Source: Hymenobacter cheonanensis
GTDB taxonomy: Bacteria > Bacteroidota > Bacteroidia > Cytophagales > Hymenobacteraceae
Length of the DNA stretch: 64,000 bases
Assembly (NCBI RefSeq): GCF_030581075.1
Contig: NZ_JAUQSW010000001.1
Span: 744,001-808,000 of the forward strand
Direction: 5' to 3'
Position numbers and translations under genes: made by a program. The notes under the pieces are model-generated. The model worked only from the letters and a program-made list of their open reading frames with translations, ran no database searches and was not told the origin of the DNA. Shown here piece by piece: positions 43,515 through 51,545 of the stretch; position 1 is the stretch's first letter; the number at the start of each line of letters is the position of its first letter.

Positions 43515-44692
43515 GAGGAGAGGAGCGTCAGGTAGACGTCTTTAAGCTTGCGGTACGTGTGGTCGGGGCTGAATTTTTGGCGCACGTAGGTGCGGCCGGC
43601 CGCCGCGAAGCGGGCGCGCTTGTCGGCATCAGCCGCTAGCTCCAGGATGGCAGCCGTCATGGCCGGGCGGTCTTTATTAGGCACCAGCAGCCCCGAGCGC
43701 TCGTGCTCGAACAGCTCGCGGGGGCCGCCGCAATCGGAGGCCACAAGCGCGGTGCCGTAGTACAGGGCATCGAGGCAGGTGAGGGAAAACGACTCGGTTT
43801 CGGAGAAATTGAGCACGATGTCGGCCCGCTTAATCTCCTGCTCCACATCCTGCACAAAATCGCCAAACTGCACGGCCTCGGCTAGGCCCGCCGCTTGCAC
43901 CTCGGCCTCGAGCTGGCGGCGAAAAGCGCGGTTTTTTTCCAGGCCCATGTCGCCGCCGAAGAAGGCTAGCTGCAGGCGCGGGTTCTGGCGGTGGGCCGCA
44001 ATGAAGGCTGCCACGGCATGGTCGTGGCCTTTGCCCTGGATGTAATTGGCCAGGTACAGCAGCCGCAGCTGGCCGGTGCGGGCACGGCCCTCGGCGTGGT
44101 CGGGGGCGGGCAGCGGGTGCTTTTCGCCCTGAGGGATGGGGTCGGCAATTACCTGCACATTGGCGGCCTGCGGGAAACTGGCCTGCACGGCCTCCGATAC
44201 GCAGATAACCTGGTCGGCAAAACGCACGTCGGCGCCCACCCACAGCTTGCGCAGTGGGCCCGGAAAGTTCTGCGGCAGCAGGCGCACGTGGGTCAGCAGC
44301 TTGGGCCCGCCCAGCCATTTGCCCACAATGCCGGCCATGTTGAAAAAGTCGTTCAGGTGCACCAGGCCGGCCTGGCGCTGCCGGGCCAGCGTGCGCAGCC
44401 GCCAGCTGTTGCGTAGCAGCATGGGCGCGTAGCGTAGCAAGTCCTTGCGGCGCTTACTTATTTCCACAAAAGGAATGGTGTGCACCACGTAGCCTTCGCG
44501 GCTGATGGGCTCGATGGCCGTGCTGCCAACCGGCAGCACAAACTCGAACTCTAATAGGCCAGGAAACTCAGCGCGGATATCGCGCAGCGAATTCAGAATA
44601 GCCTTCAGCGCTCCGGTCAGGGCTACGCAGTTGTCGACGACCAGCACGCGCTTGGGCTGGCCGGCACGGGTGGGGGCTAGCGCGTTGCTCAT
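43511..44692 (-). CDS. GT4-family glycosyltransferase
   Basis: 393 residues, GT-B fold. The N-terminal KRVLVVDNCVALTGALKAIL and the C-terminal donor domain (RLLYLANYIQGKGHDHAVAA, ESFSLTCLDALYYGTALVAS, SDCGGPRELFEHERSGLLVP) identify it. In the EX7E donor motif the second Glu is Asp (ESFSLTCLDA). The start at 44692 gives a 4-bp ATGA overlap with the upstream glycosyltransferase and is preferred to 44725. It is part of the leftward glycan operon, and donor and acceptor sugars are unknown. Confidence 0.9.
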   Translation of the reverse strand: MSNALAPTRAGQPKRVLVVDNCVALTGALKAILNSLRDIRAEFPGLLEFEFVLPVGSTAIEPISREGYVVHTIPFVEISKRRKDLLRYAPMLLRNSWRLRTLARQRQAGLVHLNDFFNMAGIVGKWLGGPKLLTHVRLLPQNFPGPLRKLWVGADVRFADQVICVSEAVQASFPQAANVQVIADPIPQGEKHPLPAPDHAEGRARTGQLRLLYLANYIQGKGHDHAVAAFIAAHRQNPRLQLAFFGGDMGLEKNRAFRRQLEAEVQAAGLAEAVQFGDFVQDVEQEIKRADIVLNFSETESFSLTCLDALYYGTALVASDCGGPRELFEHERSGLLVPNKDRPAMTAAILELAADADKRARFAAAGRTYVRQKFSPDHTYRKLKDVYLTLLSS

Positions 44693-45936
44693 TGGGCCGC
44701 TACCTGCTGAATGACTTGCTCCCACTGCTGAAAAATGCGCTCGGCCGTGAAGTCTTCCATGCGCTTCTGCGCTTGTTGGGCGTAGTGAGCCCGCAAGGCA
44801 GTATCAAGCAGCATTTTTTGCAGGGTTTCTACCCACACCTGGCGCACGTGCTGGCGGTAATCGTCTTTTAGCAGCGGCATGAGCACGCCGTATTCGCCGT
44901 ATTCGGCGGCCGCGAGGCGGGTGCCGGCGGCCGTGGCGGGGGCTAGCATCTCGCGCGGGCCGGTGGGGCAATCGGTAGAAACCACCGGCAGGCCACAAAT
45001 CATGGCCTCGCCCAGCGCCATCGGGAAGCCCTCCCAACCCGAGGGAAACACAAATAGCTTGGCCCGCCGGATGTACGGAAACGGGTTGGCCTGGTAGCCC
45101 AGGAAGTACAGGCTGTACTCCTCGGCCAGCGAGTCGTTGTTCCAGGCCTGGTAAAATTTCAGGCCTAGCGCTTGCGCCTGCGCCACAAGGTCGTTGCGCA
45201 GTTCGCCATCGCCCAGGATAACCAGCTTGGCGTCGGGCTGCACTTTCAGCAGCTCGGCCAGCACGTCGAGCAGTGGGGCTTGGTTTTTTTGCTTGGCGAG
45301 CCGGCCCGACGAAATCATCAGGTGCGGGTGGCTGAATAGCTGCTCGTAGATGGGGTCAATAGCTTCGGCAGCCCGGCGCAGAATCTTGGCCGGATGAAAG
45401 AAGTTGTTGATGGTGGTGATGCGCGTGGGGTCCAGCTGATAATGCTCGATAAGCTCCTGCCGGATGTCACGGCTCACCGTCACAATATGGTCGGGGCGCC
45501 GGTAGAGGAAGGGCATAAATACCTTCTGCCGGAACCAGCCCACCCAGCCCAGTATCTCGCCATCGTGCACCTTGGAGCCGTGAATGCAAAGAATCGTTTT
45601 TTCGCCGCTCTGGCTAAGCAGATTTACGTAGTCGCCCCCTTCCAAATGACTGATGCATACATCGGTATGGGTTTTCTTTTTAGCGCTGCGGGCGCGGGTG
45701 CAGCGCTGCCAGAAGTGCTGCATCTTGGTGAGGGCCGAGCCGTGGCCGGGCACGTCGAGGTTGATTACCGGGTTGCCGCTAGGGTAGGCATCGGCCTGGT
45801 CGAGGTTGAAAACGCACTCCGTGACGTGGTAGCCCAAACGCGTGAGTTCCACACTGTGGTCGTGGAATACTTGTTGAGCCCCTCCAAACCCGAAGTTTGG
45901 AATCAGCAGCATAATATTCCGAGGTGATGTGGGCAT
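44689..45936 (-). CDS. GT4-family glycosyltransferase
   Basis: 415 residues from the ATG at 45936. The acceptor-side glycine loop is IPNFGFGGAQQVFHDHS, and the donor site EX7E is EGFPMALGEAMICGLPVVST, complete. A long insertion of about 20 residues after 300 (AWNNDSLAEEYSLYFLGYQA) is within family range. An upstream extension to 46068 is possible, but a -7 box (46045-46052) falls inside it, so the shorter start is favoured. It overlaps the next gene by 4 bp. Confidence 0.9.
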   Translation of the reverse strand: MPTSPRNIMLLIPNFGFGGAQQVFHDHSVELTRLGYHVTECVFNLDQADAYPSGNPVINLDVPGHGSALTKMQHFWQRCTRARSAKKKTHTDVCISHLEGGDYVNLLSQSGEKTILCIHGSKVHDGEILGWVGWFRQKVFMPFLYRRPDHIVTVSRDIRQELIEHYQLDPTRITTINNFFHPAKILRRAAEAIDPIYEQLFSHPHLMISSGRLAKQKNQAPLLDVLAELLKVQPDAKLVILGDGELRNDLVAQAQALGLKFYQAWNNDSLAEEYSLYFLGYQANPFPYIRRAKLFVFPSGWEGFPMALGEAMICGLPVVSTDCPTGPREMLAPATAAGTRLAAAEYGEYGVLMPLLKDDYRQHVRQVWVETLQKMLLDTALRAHYAQQAQKRMEDFTAERIFQQWEQVIQQVAAQ

Positions 45937-46044
45937 TGGCCGGTAGCGTTGAAAGGACTTGTGGCAACCACAAATTGAGCCATTCGCCCGAAAGGCGTTG
46001 CCACTGTTGCCACTCAAAACAAAATTTTCGCCCGTAGTGGGCCT

Positions 46045-46052
46045 CAAAGATA
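46045..46052 (-). promoter_or_regulatory. Putative -7 promoter box inside the glycan cluster
   Basis: The minus strand reads TATCTTTG, an exact TAnnTTTG match, 109 bp before the ATG at 45936. It lies in the 283-bp gap 45937-46219, the largest gap of the central glycan run, which otherwise shows nothing recognisable. It could drive the GT4-GT4-HAD-UbiA genes. Confidence 0.45.
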
Positions 46053-46219
46053 AACAAGCCTGCTTCATCTGGCGGCCCAGGGTGCCGCAATGCTGTTACA
46101 CTTTTTTGATAATCAGCTTATTACCAACAGGCCAGCGCTCGTCGGCCCCAAAGCAGGCGTCAGCCTTTAGTTGCGCACCCCGCCAAGCTTGCTCATAGTA
46201 GCGAGGGCTAGCAGCCGGC

Positions 46220-47221
46220 TCAGAACCCGCGCAGTGCGCGCAAGGCCAGGCTCAGCCGCTGCTTGGCCGTGGGCTGCCAGTAGCTGGCCAGCGGGCTGCG
46301 GTAATACTGGGCCAGGCCCCGCAGGCGCGGCTGCTGGTAGGTAAAGCACACTTCAAACCACCGCTCCCCCACCCCGCGCCGCAGCGCCGCCGGCTCGAAG
46401 AGCGGCTGCTGCTCGTTGTAGGCCACCAGCTTTTGCAGCCAGGCAGCGGCTTCGGCCAGGGTTACGCTGCCGCTAGGGCGCTCCAGCATGGCGATGGTAT
46501 TGTACACGTGCAGCTCGCGGGCGGTAAAGGGAATGCCCCAGGCGCGCAGCAGCTGCTCGCGCACCACATCCGACACGCTCTCGCGCTCGCTCAGAATGGC
46601 GTGCTTCTGGGTGCGCGCCGGCACGCGGTACTCAATCAGCGGCGCCTGGATGGTGGCAATGCGCAGCTGCCGGATGTAGCGTGCGCAAAAATCGTAGTCC
46701 TCGGTTTGGCGCAGCGTGGCGTCGTAGTGCATGCCTTGCTCCTTGAAGAGGCTGGCGCGCATCATCATCGAAGGGTTGCCGGTGGGCAGCGTAAACAAGG
46801 TAAGCACCTTGCTGTCATCCGGTTGTGCAGGATAGCGGTTGAGAAACGTGCTAGCCCCGAAATTCTGCATAAAGCTGCCCACGATATTCACCTCGGGGTG
46901 CTGGTCGAGGAAAGCGACCTGCCGGGCCAGGCGCTCGGGGTGGCACATATCATCGCCGTCCATCTTGGCAATGTACTCGCCCTGCACGTGCGGCAGGGCC
47001 GCGTTATCGGTGCCGGCGCGGCCCAGGTTGCGCGGGTTGCGGATGAGGCGCAGGCGCGGGTCGGCGAGGGCGCTCACCTTACCCACAGTATCATCGGTCG
47101 AGCAGTCGTCGAGCACCAGCAGCTCAAAATCGGTAAAAGTTTGCCGCAGCAGGCTTTCAATGGTTTGCTGAATATGGGCCGCCACGTTGTAGACGGGTAG
47201 CACGACGGAAACTCTGGGCAT
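46220..47221 (-). CDS. GT2-family glycosyltransferase
   Basis: 333 residues. The GT-A nucleotide-binding start RVSVVLPVYNVAAHIQQTIE, the VLDDCSTDDT motif, and the DxD-like IAKMDGDDMCHPERL identify an inverting GT2 enzyme. The remaining C-terminal part is a helical domain with no membrane helix, so a soluble or peripheral enzyme is expected. It follows the next GT2 gene at 15 bp and precedes the 283-bp gap with an internal promoter. Confidence 0.93.
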   Translation of the reverse strand: MPRVSVVLPVYNVAAHIQQTIESLLRQTFTDFELLVLDDCSTDDTVGKVSALADPRLRLIRNPRNLGRAGTDNAALPHVQGEYIAKMDGDDMCHPERLARQVAFLDQHPEVNIVGSFMQNFGASTFLNRYPAQPDDSKVLTLFTLPTGNPSMMMRASLFKEQGMHYDATLRQTEDYDFCARYIRQLRIATIQAPLIEYRVPARTQKHAILSERESVSDVVREQLLRAWGIPFTARELHVYNTIAMLERPSGSVTLAEAAAWLQKLVAYNEQQPLFEPAALRRGVGERWFEVCFTYQQPRLRGLAQYYRSPLASYWQPTAKQRLSLALRALRGF

Positions 47222-47236
47222 AAAGAGAAAGCTGCT

Positions 47237-48223
47237 TTAGCGGCGGCGCAACCACGCCGCAGGGTTCAGCCCTTGTTGGTAAACGAAATTTTTCGCGCGC
47301 TTGGACAAGCGCCACCCCAGCAGCTTATCGAGCACCCGGAACATGGGCGTGCTAAACGGCTGCGCGGTGCTGCCACCCAGCGCCCGCACCCGGGCGGCGG
47401 CCAGCTGCCGCACCGCCGGGTAGTGCGGATAGTACTCGTAGATAAGGCGTTGGTAATTATTGGCGCAGGCCTGCCGGGTTTGCGCATCGTCGCGCTGGGC
47501 TAGCAGGCTGGCCTCATACGACTGGCACACGGCCAGGTGCGACTGCACGGCTTTTTCGCTGACAATGCTGCTCAGCGAGTCGCTTAAGCCCTTGCGATAG
47601 AACGACTTGGCGGCCGCACAAAACGGGATGATGTTGGTGGTTTTCAGCAGCACCCGGCTGAAAAACTCCCCATCGTCGTGCAGCGAGATGCGCTCGTTCC
47701 AGGGGCCGGCTGCCTCAATGAGCGTGCGATGCGTGAGCCAGGCCGAGGGCTGCATCCACACGCTGTTTTCCCAAGCCGTTACGAGCCACTGCACGGGGTC
47801 AGTGTAGTCTTGCCACAGCACGGTGGGGCGCAGGGCCTGCTCGTCGGGCTCGTGGTAAAACATGGCCCAGGCCGAGGCCGCGAGCCGGGCGCCCGGGTGC
47901 TGCCGCAGGCAGGCCAGCTGCGCCCGAATTTTGTCGGGGTGCAGCAGGTCGTCGGCATCAAGGTATTGAATGTAGTCGCCGGTGGCCAGGGCAAAGGCCC
48001 GGTTGCGCGCCGCGCTAGCCCCCGCATTGGCCTGCGACACCACTTGCACCTTATCGCTGGCATAGCGCCGGGCTTTGGCCAGGGTGTCATCGCGCGAGCC
48101 GTCGTCGACCACTATCACTTCCAGGTGCGGCCAGGTTTGGGCCAGCACCGAATCCAGGGTTTGCTCGATGTAAGGCGCCGCGTTGTAGGCTGGGATTAAG
48201 ACGGAGACTTTTACCGGGGTCAT
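47237..48223 (-). CDS. GT2-family glycosyltransferase
   Basis: 328 residues. Key motifs are VSVLIPAYNAAPYIEQTLDS, VVDDGSRDDT and the DxD-type YLDADDLLHPDKI. A region of about 70 residues at the end is Arg- and Ala-rich. It belongs to the run of genes 46220-53309, where gaps are 5 to 41 bp, suggesting one long transcript. Sugar specificity is not predictable. Confidence 0.93.
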   Translation of the reverse strand: MTPVKVSVLIPAYNAAPYIEQTLDSVLAQTWPHLEVIVVDDGSRDDTLAKARRYASDKVQVVSQANAGASAARNRAFALATGDYIQYLDADDLLHPDKIRAQLACLRQHPGARLAASAWAMFYHEPDEQALRPTVLWQDYTDPVQWLVTAWENSVWMQPSAWLTHRTLIEAAGPWNERISLHDDGEFFSRVLLKTTNIIPFCAAAKSFYRKGLSDSLSSIVSEKAVQSHLAVCQSYEASLLAQRDDAQTRQACANNYQRLIYEYYPHYPAVRQLAAARVRALGGSTAQPFSTPMFRVLDKLLGWRLSKRAKNFVYQQGLNPAAWLRRR

Positions 48224-48243
48224 GGCCAGAGGGGATGGGGCAG

Positions 48244-49152
48244 CTAGGCAGGCAGCTGCTGCAAAACGGCGTCGAGCGCGGCAATATCTACGTATAAATC
48301 AGCATCCTGCACCGATTTTTGCTCATCGGCTGCGGGGCAATATTGCAGGTGATACTGGTAGCCCAGCGTTTCGCCCAGCTGCGTGAAAAAGTAATTTTGA
48401 CCATCGTCGAACTTGCGAAACTCTACTACCGTCGACTGCTCGGGCATAAATATCATGTTTGCCAGGCCGGCGCCGTGCATACTCACCAGCACGTTGGCAC
48501 TGGCGCACAGGCGCAGCTGCTCCTCAAACGCAAAGTCTTCGAAGCACACGCATTGAAAGCCGTAGCGGCCTAGCAGCTGTTCTACCTCGGCCTCGTTCAG
48601 CACTTTGCGGCGCGGCGCCTTGCGCCGGCTGATGTACAGGCGGGTGGCCGGCGCCGCCGCCTCGGCGCCTACCCCGGCAGCGGCCAGAAACACGGTCTTT
48701 ATCTCGCGCATGGTCTGGGCCGAGTAGTTGCCCTGGGCCTCGGGCAGCAGCGGCAGGGCTAGCTCCGGCACCCGGTACATAGTCTGGGGCTGCAGGCGCT
48801 CTATTGCCGTGAGCCGAAGCAGGCGTAGCGTATCGGCGTAAAACGTATCGGTGTAGGAAGCGGGCAGCAGCAGCGTAAAATCTGAGATGGTGCGCTGGGC
48901 CTCCAGCAGCTTGGGCACGCTTTCGAGCAGCCAGTGGTAATAGCCGCGGTACGAGGTGTGCACCCGCACGTAGGGCTTGCCGGCGGGCAGGCGCTTTTTC
49001 TGGAAGCGCAGCCGAATTTGCAGCAGCCCCTTCCAGTTGTGCAGCCAGATGCGACCGTGCTCGGTTAGCACCAGCGAATCGGGCACAACGCGCAACTGCC
49101 GAAACAGGGCCCCGTCGGCGAGTAGCCAGTGGTTTTTCAGCCAGTTAATCAT
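48244..49152 (-). CDS. GT61-family glycosyltransferase
   Basis: 302 residues. GT61 landmarks are the central YRGYYHWLLESVPKLLEAQR (about 88-107) and the late block VSMHGAGLANMIFMPEQSTV, preceded by RLYISRRKAPRRKVLNEAE. These match the DUF563/GT61 pattern seen in capsule and LPS loci. It sits between two GT2 genes in the leftward operon. A second, AT-rich GT61 gene lies at 56220, sharing motifs but clearly diverged. Confidence 0.88.
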   Translation of the reverse strand: MINWLKNHWLLADGALFRQLRVVPDSLVLTEHGRIWLHNWKGLLQIRLRFQKKRLPAGKPYVRVHTSYRGYYHWLLESVPKLLEAQRTISDFTLLLPASYTDTFYADTLRLLRLTAIERLQPQTMYRVPELALPLLPEAQGNYSAQTMREIKTVFLAAAGVGAEAAAPATRLYISRRKAPRRKVLNEAEVEQLLGRYGFQCVCFEDFAFEEQLRLCASANVLVSMHGAGLANMIFMPEQSTVVEFRKFDDGQNYFFTQLGETLGYQYHLQYCPAADEQKSVQDADLYVDIAALDAVLQQLPA

Positions 49153-49192
49153 GCCTGTTCAATTCGTAATGGTACTACGTGTTCTACTGCGT

Positions 49193-50170
49193 TTACGCGC
49201 TGATTTTGTTGCGCCCCAGCAGGCGCTCCTTCAGCCAATAGGCACTGTCGTACCAGATATGGCCAGGTTTTTCCCCCTTCAAAAAATAGCGAAAGGTATT
49301 CGCTATCCCTTGGCCCACGCTCTCAAACAACAGGTTGAAGCGCGCCTGCTCTTCATAAAGCAGCATTAGGTGCTTGGCCAGCAGCGGCTGCAGCTGTAAG
49401 GTGGTAGTCGCCTTGGTATCTAGCTGCGTTTGGATTTGGTCGATAAGTAGTTGCCGGGCGTGAATCTTATACTTCCACATCTTGTACCGATTGCCCGACA
49501 TATTATTGCCGTGGGTGCGGGCGTAAAATTCGGTGCCCGGGCGGTTGTCATAGGCATAAGCCGCTCCTAACAGCACGCCCCGGTACCAAAAATGCCAGTC
49601 TTCGAGCGAAAACAACTGTTCGCTGAACTTGCCAATCTGGTCGGCCAGCGACTTACGAAAAACCGGATTGCCGGGCAAAAACATGTTGTCGTGGGCCATG
49701 TGCAGAGCTAGCCCCTGGCCCTGCCCCGAAACAGGTCCCATTCGCAGGTGCAACGGCACGATGGTGCGCTCGGCTACCACCTCGGCGTGCTGGAAATTAT
49801 ACGTGTCGCCAAACACCAGTGCTACCTCCGGGCGCTCGCGCAGCACCGCCGCGTGAAGCGCCAGCTTGCTGGGCGCCAGGTAGTCGTCGGCGTCCAGCAG
49901 CTGCACGTATTCGCCCTTGGCAAGGCCTAGCCCGGTGTTGCGTGCCGCCGACAGGCCCTGGTTGGCCTGGTAGTGGTAGGCAATGCGGGCATCCCGGGCT
50001 GCATATTCCTGCGCAATGGGCGCCGTATTATCCTTCGAGCCATCGTCGATGATGAGCATTTCCCAGTTTTCATGCGTCTGGGCTAAAATGCTCTCAATGG
50101 CATCGCGGATGTAGGCTGCATAATTGTAGCACGGAATAATAACGCTGATAAGGGGCTGGTCGTTTGGCAT
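49193..50170 (-). CDS. GT2-family glycosyltransferase
   Basis: 325 residues. The motif series ISVIIPCYNYAAYIRDAIES, LIIDDGSKDNT and the DxD-type LLDADDYLAPSKL is diagnostic. A QGLSAARNTGLGLAKGEYVQ segment precedes the DxD. It ends 40 bp before the GT61 gene and starts 5 bp after the stop of the GT4 gene upstream, so co-transcription is very likely. Confidence 0.93.
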   Translation of the reverse strand: MPNDQPLISVIIPCYNYAAYIRDAIESILAQTHENWEMLIIDDGSKDNTAPIAQEYAARDARIAYHYQANQGLSAARNTGLGLAKGEYVQLLDADDYLAPSKLALHAAVLRERPEVALVFGDTYNFQHAEVVAERTIVPLHLRMGPVSGQGQGLALHMAHDNMFLPGNPVFRKSLADQIGKFSEQLFSLEDWHFWYRGVLLGAAYAYDNRPGTEFYARTHGNNMSGNRYKMWKYKIHARQLLIDQIQTQLDTKATTTLQLQPLLAKHLMLLYEEQARFNLLFESVGQGIANTFRYFLKGEKPGHIWYDSAYWLKERLLGRNKISA

Positions 50171-50175
50171 GGCGC

Positions 50176-51504
50176 TTAGTTGGTTTTAGCCTGGCCTAGC
50201 AGTTCGGCATACATCTCCCGGTAGGCCTCCACCATTGCTTCGAGCGAAAACAAGCGTTGCGCCCGCTCGCGGTTGAACTGCCCCAGCTCTTTCAGGCGGG
50301 CGGGCTGGTCAAGCAGCCGCACAATGGTATCGGCCAGGGCATCGCTATCGCCGGCCGGGGCAAAAACGTCGTCGCTCACCAGTATTTCGCGCAGGGCACC
50401 TACCTCGTAGGCCGCCACCGGAATGCGCATGTTCATGGCAAACGGCGTTACCTGCCCAAAGCTCTCCTTGTGCACCGGCGCCACAAATACCGACATGCGC
50501 CGGTAGTACTCAGGCAGGTCTTTGTACGGGATAACGCCCGTGAACTCAATCCTATCCGTGAGGCCCGCCTCGGCTACTTTCTGGCGGTACAACTCATCGT
50601 AATAGCCTTTGCCTACAATGAGGGCCCTGGTTTGCGGCCGGCGCTGAATAACTTTTATAAAGACGTCTATCGACTCGGCATTCAGCTTGTCGCGGTCCAG
50701 CCGGTACACCATGCCAATGCAGTCCTGCGGCATCGGCTCCTCGGGGCGCGTAAACACCGAAAAGTTAGACCCCGGGTACACTACCTGGTTGTTGGGCGAG
50801 GGAATGCCAAAATAGTCCTGCGCATACTTGCTTACGTAGGCGTACCGCTCAATCTTCTCGTGCAAATAGGGCACAATGGGGTTGTTGCAGTTTTCGATTA
50901 CGTGCGCCCCGTAGGCAAATGCCGCCTCAAATATTTGGTGGTACCAGCGCCAGTGCTCATAGCCATTCACCCGGTTGCCCCAGTAGTGCACGTGCACAAT
51001 ATCGGGCTTAAGCTCGCGAAACAGGGCTAGGGCCTCCTCGGTATGGCGCATGTACGCCAGCTCGGTAATGGGCACCCCGGCGTAGTACTTCCACTCGTAG
51101 TCGTTATACAAAATAACCTGGTGCTCATACAAATCGCTGCTGCCCTCAATAATATCTACTATTAATTGCTGCGAGCCCCCCACCGCAAACGAGGCTATGG
51201 CATGAACCACGCGCTTGCGCCGGGCCACGGCCGGCGGGCGCAGCTCAATCTGGTAAGGCTTGTAATCGGCGCGCCCCGGCAGCTGCCGGGCCCGAATATC
51301 TTTGCGCTCGGCCGAGAAAAACCGATGATAGAACCGCTGGGCCCGAAGCCGAAGCGCGCCCAGGCCATAAGCCCAGGCATGGCGCAACGATTTCCTAAAG
51401 CCCATATGCTGCTCCAGCTCTTCCTCCAGCTGCTGGCGCTGCAAGCGAGTCTGCACCAGTTCTTCCTGCAAAAATTTTAAATAGGAGCTATTCGCGTCGT
51501 GCAT
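50176..51504 (-). CDS. GT4-family glycosyltransferase with N-terminal coiled coil
   Basis: 442 residues. The first 35 residues form a coiled coil (FLQEELVQTRLQRQQLEEEL). The GT-B body has HAIASFAVGGSQQLIVDIIE, IVHVHYWGNRVNGYEHW and the donor segment CIGMVYRLDRDKLNAESID. In the EX7E region (HKESFGQVTPFAMNMRIPVA) the second Glu is missing, so donor binding or activity may differ. It starts 41 bp after the stop of the ABC exporter gene. Confidence 0.87.
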   Translation of the reverse strand: MHDANSSYLKFLQEELVQTRLQRQQLEEELEQHMGFRKSLRHAWAYGLGALRLRAQRFYHRFFSAERKDIRARQLPGRADYKPYQIELRPPAVARRKRVVHAIASFAVGGSQQLIVDIIEGSSDLYEHQVILYNDYEWKYYAGVPITELAYMRHTEEALALFRELKPDIVHVHYWGNRVNGYEHWRWYHQIFEAAFAYGAHVIENCNNPIVPYLHEKIERYAYVSKYAQDYFGIPSPNNQVVYPGSNFSVFTRPEEPMPQDCIGMVYRLDRDKLNAESIDVFIKVIQRRPQTRALIVGKGYYDELYRQKVAEAGLTDRIEFTGVIPYKDLPEYYRRMSVFVAPVHKESFGQVTPFAMNMRIPVAAYEVGALREILVSDDVFAPAGDSDALADTIVRLLDQPARLKELGQFNRERAQRLFSLEAMVEAYREMYAELLGQAKTN

Positions 51505-51545
51505 GAGATATGTGTCGGCAGGCTAGCGCCGCCAGTGCGCTGCCC

